Shown here piece after piece: positions 7,647 through 16,200 of a DNA stretch of 64,000 bases. Each line of letters opens with the position of its first letter. Within the stretch, counting starts at the first letter, position 1. The notes beneath the pieces were generated by a model. It saw nothing but the letters and a program-made list of their open reading frames with translations, had not been told where the DNA came from and did no database searches. Source of the stretch: Streptomyces sp. 2131.1 (GTDB lineage: Bacteria; Actinomycetota; Actinomycetes; Streptomycetales; Streptomycetaceae); the NCBI RefSeq assembly GCF_900105515.1, contig NZ_FNSY01000001.1, forward strand, positions 4,886,001-4,950,000. The letters are read 5' to 3'. The position numbers were made by a program, and so were the translations under genes.

Positions 7647-8573
7647 CTAACTAACGACTGCTGCCGCCAGTGCCTCCGCCGCGTCCCGGACCAGCGGGTG
7701 GTCGCCCGCCGCGTCGGAGGCTCCGGCGGGCTTCGTCGTCAGTACTGCCAGGACCACCGGCACGCCCTCGGGCGTCCACGCGACGCCCACGTCGTTGCAC
7801 GAGCCGTACGAGCCGCCGCCCGTCTTGTCGGCGACCGTCCACTCCGGCGGCAGCCCGGCCCGGAACCGCGTACCGCTCGTCCGGCAGTTGAGCAGCCAGT
7901 GCGTCAGCCGCCCGCGGTCCCGGCGCTCCAGCACGTTCCCCAGGACGAGCCGGGCGTAGTCGCGGGCGAGCGCGGACGGGGTGGTGGTGTCGGTGACCCG
8001 GCCCGGCTCCGCGGAGTTCAGCAGGGGCTCCCAGCGGTCCAGCCGGGTCACGCGGTCGCCCAGGGAGCGCGCGAAGCGGGTGACGGCGGCCGGGCCCCCC
8101 AGCTCGCGCAGCAGCAGGTTGGCCGCGGTGTTGTCGCTGTCGCCGATCGCGGCGTCGCACAGGCGGGCGACGCTCAGCCCGCTCGCGAGGTGCTCCGGGG
8201 TGTCGGTGACCGGCGAATCGGACACGCAGTCCGCCTTCGTGTAGCGGACCACCTTCTCCAGCACCTCGCCGTCCCGGTCCAGATCCCGCAGGACGGCCGC
8301 CGCGGCGAGCGTCTTGAAGGTGGACAGCATCGGAAAGCGCTCGTCCGCCCGGTGCCGCACCGCGACCCCGGTGGCCACGTTGTACGCGAAGGCGCCGACG
8401 CGGGCCCCGTGCGCCCGCTCCAGCTCGCGCAGCCGGGCCGTCGTGGCGCCCTCCGCCGCACGGGCGGTCCCCGCACCGGCGAGCAGCGCGCCCACGGCCC
8501 CGGCGCCGCCGAGCGCGAGCAGTCCGCGCCGGCTGGGGGAGGCCGGGGTCAAACGGGAAGAGGTCGTCGTCAT
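7647..8573 (-). CDS. bla: Class A serine beta-lactamase, Tat-exported
   Basis: This secreted enzyme hydrolyses beta-lactam rings through an active-site serine. It has 308 residues. The signal region SPSRRGLLALGG is of twin-arginine type, with an AlaXAla-like cleavage region near TARAAEG. All class A motifs are intact: S84-T-F-K87, S146-D-N148, an omega-loop EPLLN (E166-equivalent) and K250-T-G252 followed by GGSYGSCNDVG. It should therefore be active. The start ATG 8573 keeps the Tat signal near the N-terminus. It heads a probable two-gene unit with the exporter at 7631 and is divergent from dusB. Confidence 0.93.
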   Translation of the reverse strand: MTTTSSRLTPASPSRRGLLALGGAGAVGALLAGAGTARAAEGATTARLRELERAHGARVGAFAYNVATGVAVRHRADERFPMLSTFKTLAAAAVLRDLDRDGEVLEKVVRYTKADCVSDSPVTDTPEHLASGLSVARLCDAAIGDSDNTAANLLLRELGGPAAVTRFARSLGDRVTRLDRWEPLLNSAEPGRVTDTTTPSALARDYARLVLGNVLERRDRGRLTHWLLNCRTSGTRFRAGLPPEWTVADKTGGGSYGSCNDVGVAWTPEGVPVVLAVLTTKPAGASDAAGDHPLVRDAAEALAAAVVS

Positions 8574-8713
8574 GAGCTCGGTCTCCTTCGTCCGCCGGCT
8601 CGTCGCCGGAATCCCCACGCTACGGCGGCGCTCCGGCAACGCCCGCTCCTTCCCCGCCCCGGCGGGTTGCGACCGCCTCGGGAGCAGTCGCCGGGGTACG
8701 GGACAATGGGGCC

Positions 8714-9862
8714 ATGACCACGCTCGCCCCCTCGCCCCCGCTGCTCCGCATCGGCCCGCACACCGTGCAGCCGCCGGTGGTCCTCGCACCCATGGCCGGC
8801 ATCACCAACGCCCCCTTCCGGACGCTGTGCCGGGAGTTCTCGGGCGGCAAGGGGCTGTTCGTCAGCGAGATGATCACGACGAGGGCCCTGGTCGAGCGCA
8901 ACGAGAAGACCATGCAGCTCATCCACTTCGACGCGACCGAGACCCCGCGCTCGATCCAGCTGTACGGAGTGGACCCGGACACCGTCGGCAAGGCGGTCAG
9001 CATGATCGTCGACGAGAACCTCGCCGATCACATCGACCTCAACTTCGGCTGCCCGGTCCCCAAGGTCACCCGCAAGGGCGGCGGCTCGGCCCTCCCGTAC
9101 AAGCGGCCGCTGCTGCGCGCGATCCTGCGCGAGGCCGTCTCCCGCGCCGGGGACCTGCCCGTCACCATCAAGATGCGCAAGGGCATCGACGACGACCACC
9201 TCACCTACCTCGACGCCGGCCGGATCGCCGTCGAGGAGGGCGTCACGGCGGTCGCCCTGCACGGCAGGACCACCGCCCAGCACTACGGCGGCACCGCCGA
9301 CTGGGACGCCATCGCCCGCCTCAAGGAGCACGTCCCGGAGATCCCGGTGCTCGGCAACGGTGACATCTGGTGCGCGGACGACGTCCTGCGCATGATGCGC
9401 GAGACCGGCTGCGACGGCGTGGTCGTGGGGCGCGGCTGCCTGGGCCGGCCCTGGCTCTTCGGCGACCTGGTCAGCGCGTTCGAGGGCACGGAGACCCGGC
9501 AGGCGCCCACCCTGCGCACCGTCGCCGACGTGATGCTGCGCCACGCGACGCTGCTGGGGGAGTGGATCGGCGACGAGGCCCGGGGCGTGATCGACTTCCG
9601 CAAGCACGTGGCCTGGTACCTCAAGGGCTTCGCGGTCGGCTCCGAGATGCGCAAGAAGCTGGCGATCACCTCCTCCCTGGAGGAGCTGGGCTCCCAGCTC
9701 CAGGAGCTGGACCTCGACCAGCCCTGGCCGGACGGCGCCGACGGACCGCGCGGGCGCACCTCGGGCAACAACCGGGTGGCCCTCCCGGACGGCTGGCTCA
9801 AGGACCCGTACGACTGCGCGGGCGTCAGCGCCGACGCGGAGCTGGACACCTCCGGGGGCTGA
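8714..9862 (+). CDS. dusB: tRNA-dihydrouridine synthase
   Basis: This FMN- and NADPH-dependent enzyme reduces specific uridines in the tRNA D-loop. It has 382 residues and a TIM-barrel opening (PVVLAPMAGITNAPFR). The catalytic motif NFGCPVPKVTRKGGGSAL has its cysteine at about residue 113, and KMRKGIDDDH and LHGRTTAQHYGG follow as FMN/substrate loops. The helical C-terminal domain begins near 265. ATG 8714 is the only start that keeps the standard N-terminus. It is transcribed alone and followed by a strong hairpin. The choice of dusB over other Dus subfamilies is by convention for actinobacteria. Confidence 0.93.
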   Translation: MTTLAPSPPLLRIGPHTVQPPVVLAPMAGITNAPFRTLCREFSGGKGLFVSEMITTRALVERNEKTMQLIHFDATETPRSIQLYGVDPDTVGKAVSMIVDENLADHIDLNFGCPVPKVTRKGGGSALPYKRPLLRAILREAVSRAGDLPVTIKMRKGIDDDHLTYLDAGRIAVEEGVTAVALHGRTTAQHYGGTADWDAIARLKEHVPEIPVLGNGDIWCADDVLRMMRETGCDGVVVGRGCLGRPWLFGDLVSAFEGTETRQAPTLRTVADVMLRHATLLGEWIGDEARGVIDFRKHVAWYLKGFAVGSEMRKKLAITSSLEELGSQLQELDLDQPWPDGADGPRGRTSGNNRVALPDGWLKDPYDCAGVSADAELDTSGG

Positions 9863-9871
9863 GGAAGCCTC

Positions 9872-9902
9872 GTGCGTGTGGGCACTCGGTGCCCACACGC
9901 AC
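9872..9902 (+). terminator. 13-bp perfect hairpin after dusB
   Basis: GTGCGTGTGGGCA-CTCGG-TGCCCACACGCAC lies 10 bases after the dusB stop. It has no U-tract but a very stable stem, typical of Streptomyces terminators. Confidence 0.75.
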
Positions 9903-10412
9903 CTCTCGCTCATCTGAGCGCCAAATGGGCCGCGAATCGGCCCCGGGGATCTCGGATCGATGGCCTACGGACGAGTACGCCCCTCATTCACCACGTTGAG
10001 TGAGCGAGAAGTGCACCCAGAGTTGCCAAACGGGTGTCCGGATGGTGACATCTGAGCGGCCTCCATGGAGTGATTCTCGCCACCTTGAGAGCCCTGGTGC
10101 TCACATGAGCGTGAAATCCGGTGCTGCACTTCTCAAAGGATGGCACTGGGTGCCAGGTGGTCGGACTTTGATCGATCGACGCTTCGGTTACTTTCAGCCA
10201 CGGAATGGCGTGTTCCGGATGGCGCTGCGTCATCCTGTGTACGAGTCCTGAACGCATGCCTCCGAGCGTCCTCCGAACGGCCGACTTTCGATCTGCTGGC
10301 GGACGGGTGGTTACGGCCGTACGACGCGCAAGTGGACGTACCCACACACCTTCGATCTGGGTATGTTCCTCGCCGTCAGGGCAGCCACCGCGTCCTCGAG
10401 GAGTCGAGACCC
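9903..10412. other. 510-bp intergenic region before ppdK, palindrome-rich and lower GC
   Basis: No convincing gene is present. Short ORFs here have poor codon bias and overlap in several frames. GC is visibly lower than in flanking genes. Short palindromes recur: CGCTCA-TC-TGAGCG (9907-9920), GCTCA-CA-TGAGC (10099-10110) and TGGCAC-TGG-GTGCCA (10141-10155). The motif TGAGCG also appears near 10001 and 10053. GAAGTGCA (10008-10015) is mirrored by TGCACTTC (10125-10132). This may be a structured 5' leader or regulatory region of ppdK. Confidence 0.5.
10362..10367 (+). promoter_or_regulatory. Candidate ppdK -10 element
   Basis: TATGTT in the context TCTGGGTATGTTCC lies 45 bases before the ppdK start. 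No clear -35 was seen at standard spacing. Confidence 0.35.
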
Positions 10413-13124
10413 GTGTCGGAAAACAAAGATGTGCAGAAGTTCGTCTACGACTTCACCGAGGGCAACAAGGATCTGAAGGACCTGCTCGGCGGGAAGGGGG
10501 CCAACCTCGCCGAGATGACCAACCTCGGGCTCCCCGTCCCTCCCGGCTTCACCATCACCACCGAGGCGTGCAAGGTCTACCTCGACAGCGGTGACGAGCC
10601 GGCCGCCCTCCGCGACGAGGTGAGTGCGCACCTCGACGCCCTGGAGCGGCGGATGGGCAAGAAGCTCGGCCAGGCCGACGACCCGCTGCTGGTCTCCGTA
10701 CGCTCCGGCGCCAAGTTCTCGATGCCCGGGATGATGGACACCGTCCTCAACATCGGGCTCTCCGACGCCTCCGTCGTGGGCCTCGCCGACCAGGCCGGTG
10801 ACGAGCGGTTCGCGTGGGACTCCTACCGCCGGCTCATCCAGATGTTCGGCAAGACCGTGCTCGGCGTCGACGGCGAACTCTTCGAGGAGGCGCTGGACGA
10901 GGCGAAGGCGGCCAAGGGCGTCACCGTCGACGTCGATCTCGACGCGGGCGACCTGAAGAAGCTGGTCAAGCAGTTCAAGAAGATCGTCACGCGCGACGCC
11001 GGCCGCGACTTCCCGCAGGACGCGCGCGAGCAGATGGACCTCGCCATAAAGGCGGTCTTCGACTCGTGGAACACCGACCGGGCCAAGCTCTACCGCCGCC
11101 AGGAGCGCATCCCCGGCGACCTCGGCACCGCCGTCAACGTCTGCTCCATGGTCTTCGGCAACCTCGGCCCCGACTCGGGTACGGGCGTCGCCTTCACCCG
11201 TGACCCGGCCAGCGGCCACCAGGGCGTGTACGGCGACTACCTCCAGAACGCGCAGGGCGAGGACGTCGTCGCGGGCATCCGCAACACCGTGCCGCTCGCC
11301 GACCTGGAGGCGATCGACAAGAACTCGTACGACCAGCTGCTCAAGATCATGGAGACGCTGGAGACGCACTACAAGGACCTCTGCGACATCGAGTTCACCA
11401 TCGAGCGCGGTCACCTGTGGATGCTCCAGACCCGGGTCGGCAAGCGCACCGCCGGTGCCGCCTTCCGCATCGCCACCCAGCTGGTGGACCAGGGCCTGAT
11501 CGACGAGGCCGAGGCGCTCCAGCGGGTCAACGGCGCCCAGCTCGCGCAGCTGATGTTCCCGCGCTTCGACGACACCGCGAAGACCCGGCGGCTCGGCCGG
11601 GGTATCGCCGCCTCGCCCGGCGCCGCGGTCGGCAAGGCGGTCTTCGACTCGTACACCGCCGTCAAGTGGTCCCGGTCCGGCGAGAAGGTCATCCTGATCC
11701 GCCGCGAGACCAACCCGGACGACCTGGACGGCATGATCGCCGCCGAGGGCATCCTGACCTCGCGCGGCGGCAAGACCTCGCACGCCGCCGTCGTCGCCCG
11801 CGGCATGGGCAAGACCTGTGTCTGCGGCGCCGAGGAGATCGAGGTCGACACCAAGCGCCGGCGCCTGACGGTCGGTGACATCGTCGTGGAGGAGGGCGAC
11901 GTCGTCTCCGTCGACGGCTCCACCGGCAAGGTCTACCTCGGCGAGGTCCCCGTCGTGCCGTCCCCGGTCGTCGAGTACTTCGAGGGCCGGATGCACGCGG
12001 GCGCCGACGACGCCGACGAGCTGGTCGCCGCCGTGCACCGGATCATGGCGTACGCGGACCGGGTGCGCCGGCTGCGGGTGCGGGCCAACGCGGACAGCGC
12101 GGAGGACGCCCTGCGCGCCCGCCGCTTCGGGGCCCAGGGCATCGGGCTGTGCCGCACCGAGCACATGTTCCTCGGCGAGCGCCGCGAGATGGTCGAGAAG
12201 CTGATCCTCGCCGACACCGACAAGGAGCGCGAGACCGCCCTGGAGCAGCTGCTCCCGCTCCAGAAGGCGGACTTCATCGAGCTGTTCGAGGCGATGGACG
12301 GGCTGCCGGTCACCGTACGGCTGCTGGACCCGCCGCTGCACGAGTTCCTGCCCGACATCACCGAGCTCTCGGTACGGGTGGCGCTCGCCGAGGCCCGCAA
12401 GGACGCCAACGAGAACGACCTGCGGCTCCTCCAGGCCGTGCACAAGCTGCACGAGCAGAACCCGATGCTCGGGCTGCGCGGCGTCCGGCTCGGCCTGGTC
12501 ATCCCCGGCCTGTTCGCCATGCAGGTGCGGGCCATCGCGGAGGCGGCCGCCGAGCGCAAGAACGCCAAGGGCGACCCGCGCGCCGAGATCATGATCCCGC
12601 TCGTCGGCACGGTCCAGGAGCTGGAGATCGTCCGCGAGGAGGCGGACCGGGTCATCGCCGAGGTGCAGGCCGCCACCGGCACCGACCTCAAGCTGAAGAT
12701 CGGCACGATGATCGAGCTGCCGCGCGCCGCGCTGACCGCGGGGCAGATCGCGGAGGCGGCGGAGTTCTTCTCCTTCGGCACCAACGACCTGACCCAGACC
12801 GTCTGGGGCTTCTCCCGCGACGACGTGGAGGCCTCGTTCTTCACCGCGTACCTGGAGAAGGGCATCTTCGGGGTGTCGCCGTTCGAGACCATCGACAAGG
12901 ACGGCGTCGGCTCGCTGGTCAAGAACGCCGTCGCGGCCGGCCGGGCCACCCGCCCGGACCTGAAGCTCGGCATCTGCGGGGAGCACGGCGGCGACCCCGA
13001 GTCGGTGCACTTCTTCCACGAGGCCGGCCTCGACTACGTCTCCTGCTCGCCGTTCCGCATTCCGGTGGCGCGCCTGGAGGCGGGCCGTGCGGCGGCCGGG
13101 CCGCGGGGCAGCGACAGCCGCTGA
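10413..13124 (+). CDS. ppdK: Pyruvate, phosphate dikinase
   Basis: This cytoplasmic enzyme interconverts pyruvate, ATP and phosphate with phosphoenolpyruvate, AMP and pyrophosphate, linking the C3 pool to gluconeogenesis. It has 903 residues, close to the usual size. The N-terminal ATP-grasp domain starts at LLGGKGANLAEM and includes MPGMMDTVLNIGL. The central phosphohistidine domain has TSRGGKTSHAAVVAR with the catalytic His at about 457. The C-terminal PEP/pyruvate barrel has IMIPLVGT, GTNDLTQTVWGFSRDD and the active-site Cys at about 855 in GICGEHGG. GTG 10413 has GAGGAG 10 bases upstream. Upstream in-frame codons lie in non-coding sequence. Confidence 0.96.
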   Translation: MSENKDVQKFVYDFTEGNKDLKDLLGGKGANLAEMTNLGLPVPPGFTITTEACKVYLDSGDEPAALRDEVSAHLDALERRMGKKLGQADDPLLVSVRSGAKFSMPGMMDTVLNIGLSDASVVGLADQAGDERFAWDSYRRLIQMFGKTVLGVDGELFEEALDEAKAAKGVTVDVDLDAGDLKKLVKQFKKIVTRDAGRDFPQDAREQMDLAIKAVFDSWNTDRAKLYRRQERIPGDLGTAVNVCSMVFGNLGPDSGTGVAFTRDPASGHQGVYGDYLQNAQGEDVVAGIRNTVPLADLEAIDKNSYDQLLKIMETLETHYKDLCDIEFTIERGHLWMLQTRVGKRTAGAAFRIATQLVDQGLIDEAEALQRVNGAQLAQLMFPRFDDTAKTRRLGRGIAASPGAAVGKAVFDSYTAVKWSRSGEKVILIRRETNPDDLDGMIAAEGILTSRGGKTSHAAVVARGMGKTCVCGAEEIEVDTKRRRLTVGDIVVEEGDVVSVDGSTGKVYLGEVPVVPSPVVEYFEGRMHAGADDADELVAAVHRIMAYADRVRRLRVRANADSAEDALRARRFGAQGIGLCRTEHMFLGERREMVEKLILADTDKERETALEQLLPLQKADFIELFEAMDGLPVTVRLLDPPLHEFLPDITELSVRVALAEARKDANENDLRLLQAVHKLHEQNPMLGLRGVRLGLVIPGLFAMQVRAIAEAAAERKNAKGDPRAEIMIPLVGTVQELEIVREEADRVIAEVQAATGTDLKLKIGTMIELPRAALTAGQIAEAAEFFSFGTNDLTQTVWGFSRDDVEASFFTAYLEKGIFGVSPFETIDKDGVGSLVKNAVAAGRATRPDLKLGICGEHGGDPESVHFFHEAGLDYVSCSPFRIPVARLEAGRAAAGPRGSDSR

Positions 13125-13204
13125 CGCGGCGCCTCCCACCCATTCCGCCTCCGCCGCCGGTACACCCCACCCTCACCGAACCGGCGGCGGACGCGGAATT
13201 CCGG

Positions 13205-13240
13205 AGACGGCGGCACCCTGTGCGGGGGTGCCGCCGTCTT
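13205..13240 (+). terminator. 13-bp hairpin after ppdK
   Basis: AGACGGCGGCACC pairs perfectly with GGTGCCGCCGTCT across a 9-base loop and is followed by TT, 80 bases after the ppdK stop. Confidence 0.75.
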
Positions 13241-13629
13241 GTCGTACGGACCGGCGCCGCCATGGGTTGTTGTCATGCTCACGTGAATGATGTGTCCGGC
13301 GTCCATTGCTTCGTTTAATGCGCAAAGAAATCGAGCTGAACGGACCCGGGTGCGGCCCGTGGATCCCCATCCACGGGCCGCACCCGGCTTACCCCCATCG
13401 AGTGCGGAGCCGCACCATTGCCAACCGCCGCCGAACGAGCAAAACCCCCCACGGCCTTCACTCGCTCTTCCGGTGGCTCCGGAATCGCACCCGACGACGC
13501 ACAGCCTTTCGTCCGGCGGCGGGTCGGGGCGAGGCGTTTCACCTCTGGCCGAAACCCCGTGGTGACGTGCTGTTACGATTCGCATACGCTTGCGAGGGGG
13601 GAATTGCAGGTGCAAGGGGTGGGAGTTCG
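13241..13629. other. Intergenic region with a second isolated hairpin
   Basis: I see no supported gene in this stretch. It holds a TTTAAT box at 13314-13319, a long perfect hairpin at 13348-13384 and a candidate -10 TACGAT (13574-13579) for the next gene. The hairpin cannot belong to ppdK, which already has one, so a small RNA or an opposite-strand transcript is possible. Confidence 0.4.
13348..13384. terminator. Isolated 17-bp perfect hairpin
   Basis: The arms GGGTGCGGCCCGTGGAT and ATCCACGGGCCGCACCC flank a CCCC loop. It lies 108 bases beyond the ppdK terminator and 245 bases before the next gene start, with no obvious gene to terminate on either strand. Confidence 0.5.
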
Positions 13630-14634
13630 GTGCTGCGTATCCATGTCTCCGGATGGGACCTTTCCAGGGTGCGGATGGCCGCCGGGCCGGACGCGCTGTG
13701 GGAGACCATTCTCAGCTTTCACCGGCTGAGGGACCGGAGGGCTTCCGCGGTCTTCGGGAAATGGCGCTCGGAAACCCGCCCGAGGTTGAGCGGTGAAGTA
13801 CGGCTGCTGTCCGCGGTCGTTCCGCAGCGCGGATATTTCCCCGACTTCCTGACTCCTTCTCAGGAAAACTCCGAACCGCTCCGGCTCGACGCCGGAATGG
13901 AAGCCGTGCGCGCCACCCCGCCCGAGCGGCTGCGCGCCGAGATCGCCGTCCTGGAGGAGTCCGGCCCGCCCGGCGCCCGGCGCACCGCCCGCCGCGCCCG
14001 CCTGGAACCGCTGCGCGAGGGCGGCCCCGGGCCCCTCGGCCGGCTCGTCGGCGCCTTACGGGACTACCACCGCGCCGCCGTCGAGCCGTACTGGCCGCAC
14101 ATCCAGTCCGCCGTCGAGGCCGACCGCGCCATCCGGGGCCGCGCCCTGCTGGACGGCGGCACGGACGAACTGCTCCACTCGCTCCCGCCGGTCATCCGGT
14201 GGCGGGCGCCCGTCCTGGAGGCGGACTACCCCGTCGACCGGGACCTCCACCTGGACGGGCGCGGACTGCTCCTCCAGCCCTCGTACTTCTGCCGGGGCAC
14301 CCCCGTCGTCCTGCGCGACCCCCTGCTCCCGCCCGTCCTGGTCTACCCGGTCGCCCACCCGGCCGCCCCGGCCTTCGCCGAACCGGGCCCCTGGCTCGGC
14401 CGGCTCCTCGGGCAGACCCGCTCCACGGTCCTGCGGGCCATCGGCGACGGCTGCACCACCAGCGAACTGGCCCGGCGCGCCGGGGTCTCCCTCGCCTCGG
14501 CCAGCCAGCACGCCTGCGTCCTGCGCGAGGCGGGCCTCGTCCACACCCTGCGGCACGGCGGCTCGGTCCTGCACACCCTGACCCCGCTGGGCGGCTCGCT
14601 GCTCAGGGGCGGGGCGCCGCTGGCGGTTTCCTGA
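13630..14634 (+). CDS. ArsR-like winged-helix transcriptional regulator
   Basis: This is a 334-residue DNA-binding protein. A long N-terminal domain of unknown role (about 1-255) opens with VLRIHVSGWDLSRVRMAAGPDALWE, a pattern common in Streptomyces ArsR-like regulators. It is followed by a winged helix-turn-helix (about 262-330) with STVLRAIGDGCTTSELARRAGVS and SQHACVLREAGLV. It has no ArsR metal-binding Cys cluster, so metal sensing is unlikely. The start is GTG 13630 with GGGGTGGGAG upstream. A candidate -10 TACGAT lies at 13574-13579. It precedes a VOC protein by 150 bp, but a target is not evident. Confidence 0.82.
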   Translation: MLRIHVSGWDLSRVRMAAGPDALWETILSFHRLRDRRASAVFGKWRSETRPRLSGEVRLLSAVVPQRGYFPDFLTPSQENSEPLRLDAGMEAVRATPPERLRAEIAVLEESGPPGARRTARRARLEPLREGGPGPLGRLVGALRDYHRAAVEPYWPHIQSAVEADRAIRGRALLDGGTDELLHSLPPVIRWRAPVLEADYPVDRDLHLDGRGLLLQPSYFCRGTPVVLRDPLLPPVLVYPVAHPAAPAFAEPGPWLGRLLGQTRSTVLRAIGDGCTTSELARRAGVSLASASQHACVLREAGLVHTLRHGGSVLHTLTPLGGSLLRGGAPLAVS

Positions 14635-14710
14635 GCCGGACCGCGCGGAAAGGATCCGCCGCCGGCACCGATGAGTTCCGGGCGGCCCCGGCGTCTACCT
14701 GTCGAGAAGC

Positions 14711-14752
14711 GTTCGACAGAGGCACTTCGACAGAAGCACTTCGGCAGACGCA
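14711..14752 (+). repeat. Three tandem 14-bp repeats before the VOC gene
   Basis: The units GTTCGACAGAGGCA, CTTCGACAGAAGCA and CTTCGGCAGACGCA follow each other without gaps, ending 33 bases before ATG 14786. Each unit can fold on itself (CTTC/GAAG). They probably lie in the 5' untranslated region. A comparable 15-bp triple repeat precedes the gene at 60342. Confidence 0.75.
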
Positions 14753-14785
14753 CAAGGAACCACGCACCGAGAGAGCGAGACGGCC

Positions 14786-15196
14786 ATGCCTCAGATGATC
14801 TTCGTGAACCTGCCGGTCAAGGACCTGGAGACGTCCAAGGGCTTCTACGGCAAGCTGGGCTACTCCTTCAACCCGCAGTTCAGCGACGAGCGCACCGCCT
14901 GCCTCGTCATCAGCGACACGATCTTCGCGATGCTCCTCCAGGAGGAGCGCTTCAAGGACTTCACCAAGAAGGAGATCGCGGACGCCTCCAGGTCCACCGA
15001 GGTGATCCTCGCCCTCAGCGCCGACAGCCGCGAGAAGGTGGACGAGCTGGCCGACGCGGCCCTCGCGAGCGGCGGATCGCCCGCCAACGAGCCGCAGGAC
15101 CTCGGCTTCATGTACGGCCGGTCCTTCCAGGACCCGGACCACCACATCTGGGAGGTCGTGTGGATGGACCCGTCGGCCGTCGACGACCAGGGCTGA
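14786..15196 (+). CDS. VOC-superfamily protein (glyoxalase/bleomycin-resistance fold)
   Basis: This 136-residue single-domain protein has the paired beta-alpha-beta-beta-beta modules of the vicinal oxygen chelate fold. MIFVNLPVKDLETSKGFYGKLGYSF starts the first module and DLGFMYGRSFQDPDHHIWEVVWMD ends the second. Possible metal ligands are in DPDHHIWE. Close relatives are annotated as lactoylglutathione-lyase-like, but the substrate is unknown. GAGAGCGAGACGG lies just upstream of ATG 14786. It converges on the dehydrogenase gene with a single base between the two stop codons. Confidence 0.87.
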   Translation: MPQMIFVNLPVKDLETSKGFYGKLGYSFNPQFSDERTACLVISDTIFAMLLQEERFKDFTKKEIADASRSTEVILALSADSREKVDELADAALASGGSPANEPQDLGFMYGRSFQDPDHHIWEVVWMDPSAVDDQG

Positions 15197-15197
15197 C

Positions 15198-16115
15198 CTA
15201 CAGCCCGGGGTACGTCACCCCGGTCAGCTGCTCCGAGGCCACCCACAGCCGCTCGCCCGCCACGTCGTCGCGCGTCCGGTCCGCCCGCCAGGACGGTCCG
15301 GGAGCGCCGCGCCGGCCCCGCCGCGGGCCGGTGAACCAGTCGGGGCGCACACCCGGCGCGGTGGCCGCGTACAGCGTGGGCAGGGCCCCGGCCGACGCGG
15401 GCTGGGCGAGGACGTTGACGAGGCCCATGACCCGTTCCACCGCCCTGCGCCTCTCCATCCGGGCTCCCGCCGTGTGCAGGTCGGTCGCGGCGAGGCCGGG
15501 GTGCGCGGCGGCGGCGACCAGAGTGCTGCCGGCCGCCGCGGCCCGCCGGGCCAGCTCGTGGACGAAGAGCAGGTTGGCGGTCTTCGAGCGCCCGTAGGCG
15601 ATCCAGCGGTGGTAGGTCCGCTCGCTGTTGAGGTCGCCCATGTCGATGTCGGCCAGCGCGTGCATCCCGCTGGAGACGGTCACCACCCTGGCCCCCTCGG
15701 TGGCCAGCAGCTTCGGCAGCAGCAGCCCGGTGAGCGCGAAGTGCCCGAGGTGGTTGACGCCGAACTGGGTCTCGAAACCGTCGGCGGTCCGCCCGTACGG
15801 CAGGGCCATCACACCGGCGTTGTTGATCAGCAGATCGAGCGTGTCCGCCCGGTAGTCCGCCGCGAACTCCCGTACGGAGGACAGGTCGGCCAGATCCAGG
15901 GCGGCGAACTCCACGTCCGCGCCGCGCACCGCGTACCGGATGCGGTCCGCCGCCTCCTTGCCGCGCCGTTCGTCGCGGCAGGCGAGCAGCACCCTGGCGC
16001 CGCAGCGGGCCAGTTCGCGGGCGGTGTGCAGCCCGATCCCGCTGTTGGCTCCCGTCACCACGGCCGTCCTGCCGCTCTGGTCGGGTATGTCGCGCGCACT
16101 CCAGCCGTGGCTCAT
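15198..16115 (-). CDS. Short-chain dehydrogenase/reductase, retinol-dehydrogenase-like
   Basis: This NAD(P)-dependent oxidoreductase has 305 residues. The Rossmann motif TGANSGIG is at residues 21-28, the NNAGV motif near 94-98, and the catalytic Tyr/Lys pair in AYGRSK near 173-177 with the serine in TVSSGMHAL. The sequence type (FETQFGVNHLGHFALT) is that of WW-domain-oxidoreductase and retinol-dehydrogenase-like SDRs. The C-terminal extension is Arg-rich. The true substrate is unknown. Its start at 16115 is set by MSHGWSARDIPDQSGRTAVVTG. The gap to nirD contains a hairpin that would separate the two transcripts. Confidence 0.88.
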   Translation of the reverse strand: MSHGWSARDIPDQSGRTAVVTGANSGIGLHTARELARCGARVLLACRDERRGKEAADRIRYAVRGADVEFAALDLADLSSVREFAADYRADTLDLLINNAGVMALPYGRTADGFETQFGVNHLGHFALTGLLLPKLLATEGARVVTVSSGMHALADIDMGDLNSERTYHRWIAYGRSKTANLLFVHELARRAAAAGSTLVAAAAHPGLAATDLHTAGARMERRRAVERVMGLVNVLAQPASAGALPTLYAATAPGVRPDWFTGPRRGRRGAPGPSWRADRTRDDVAGERLWVASEQLTGVTYPGL

Positions 16116-16143
16116 GGATCAAGCGTACGACCGGGGACGAGGA

Positions 16144-16179
16144 TGGCCGGAAGTACCCGTTCGGGGGTTCTTCCGGCCG
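16144..16179 (-). terminator. Hairpin terminator after nirBD
   Basis: GGCCGGAAG pairs with CTTCCGGCC, enclosing an inner ACCC-GTTC-GGGG stem. It lies 22 bases past the nirD stop on the minus strand. Confidence 0.6.
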
Positions 16180-16200
16180 TCTCCGCACGAGCGGACGCGT

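Noticed and set aside
9988..10347. Several 70-119 codon ORFs in the ppdK upstream region
   Set aside because: They overlap in opposing frames, lack ribosome-binding sites and recognisable motifs, and have codon use unlike neighbouring genes.
10140..10412. N-terminal extension of PPDK
   Set aside because: Residues before VSENKDVQKF do not resemble the family, and a GAGGAG ribosome-binding site precedes GTG 10413.
13306..13629. N-terminal extension of the ArsR-like regulator
   Set aside because: The extra 108 codons span a perfect hairpin and promoter-like sequence and have no coding bias. GTG 13630 has a ribosome-binding site and the family start pattern.
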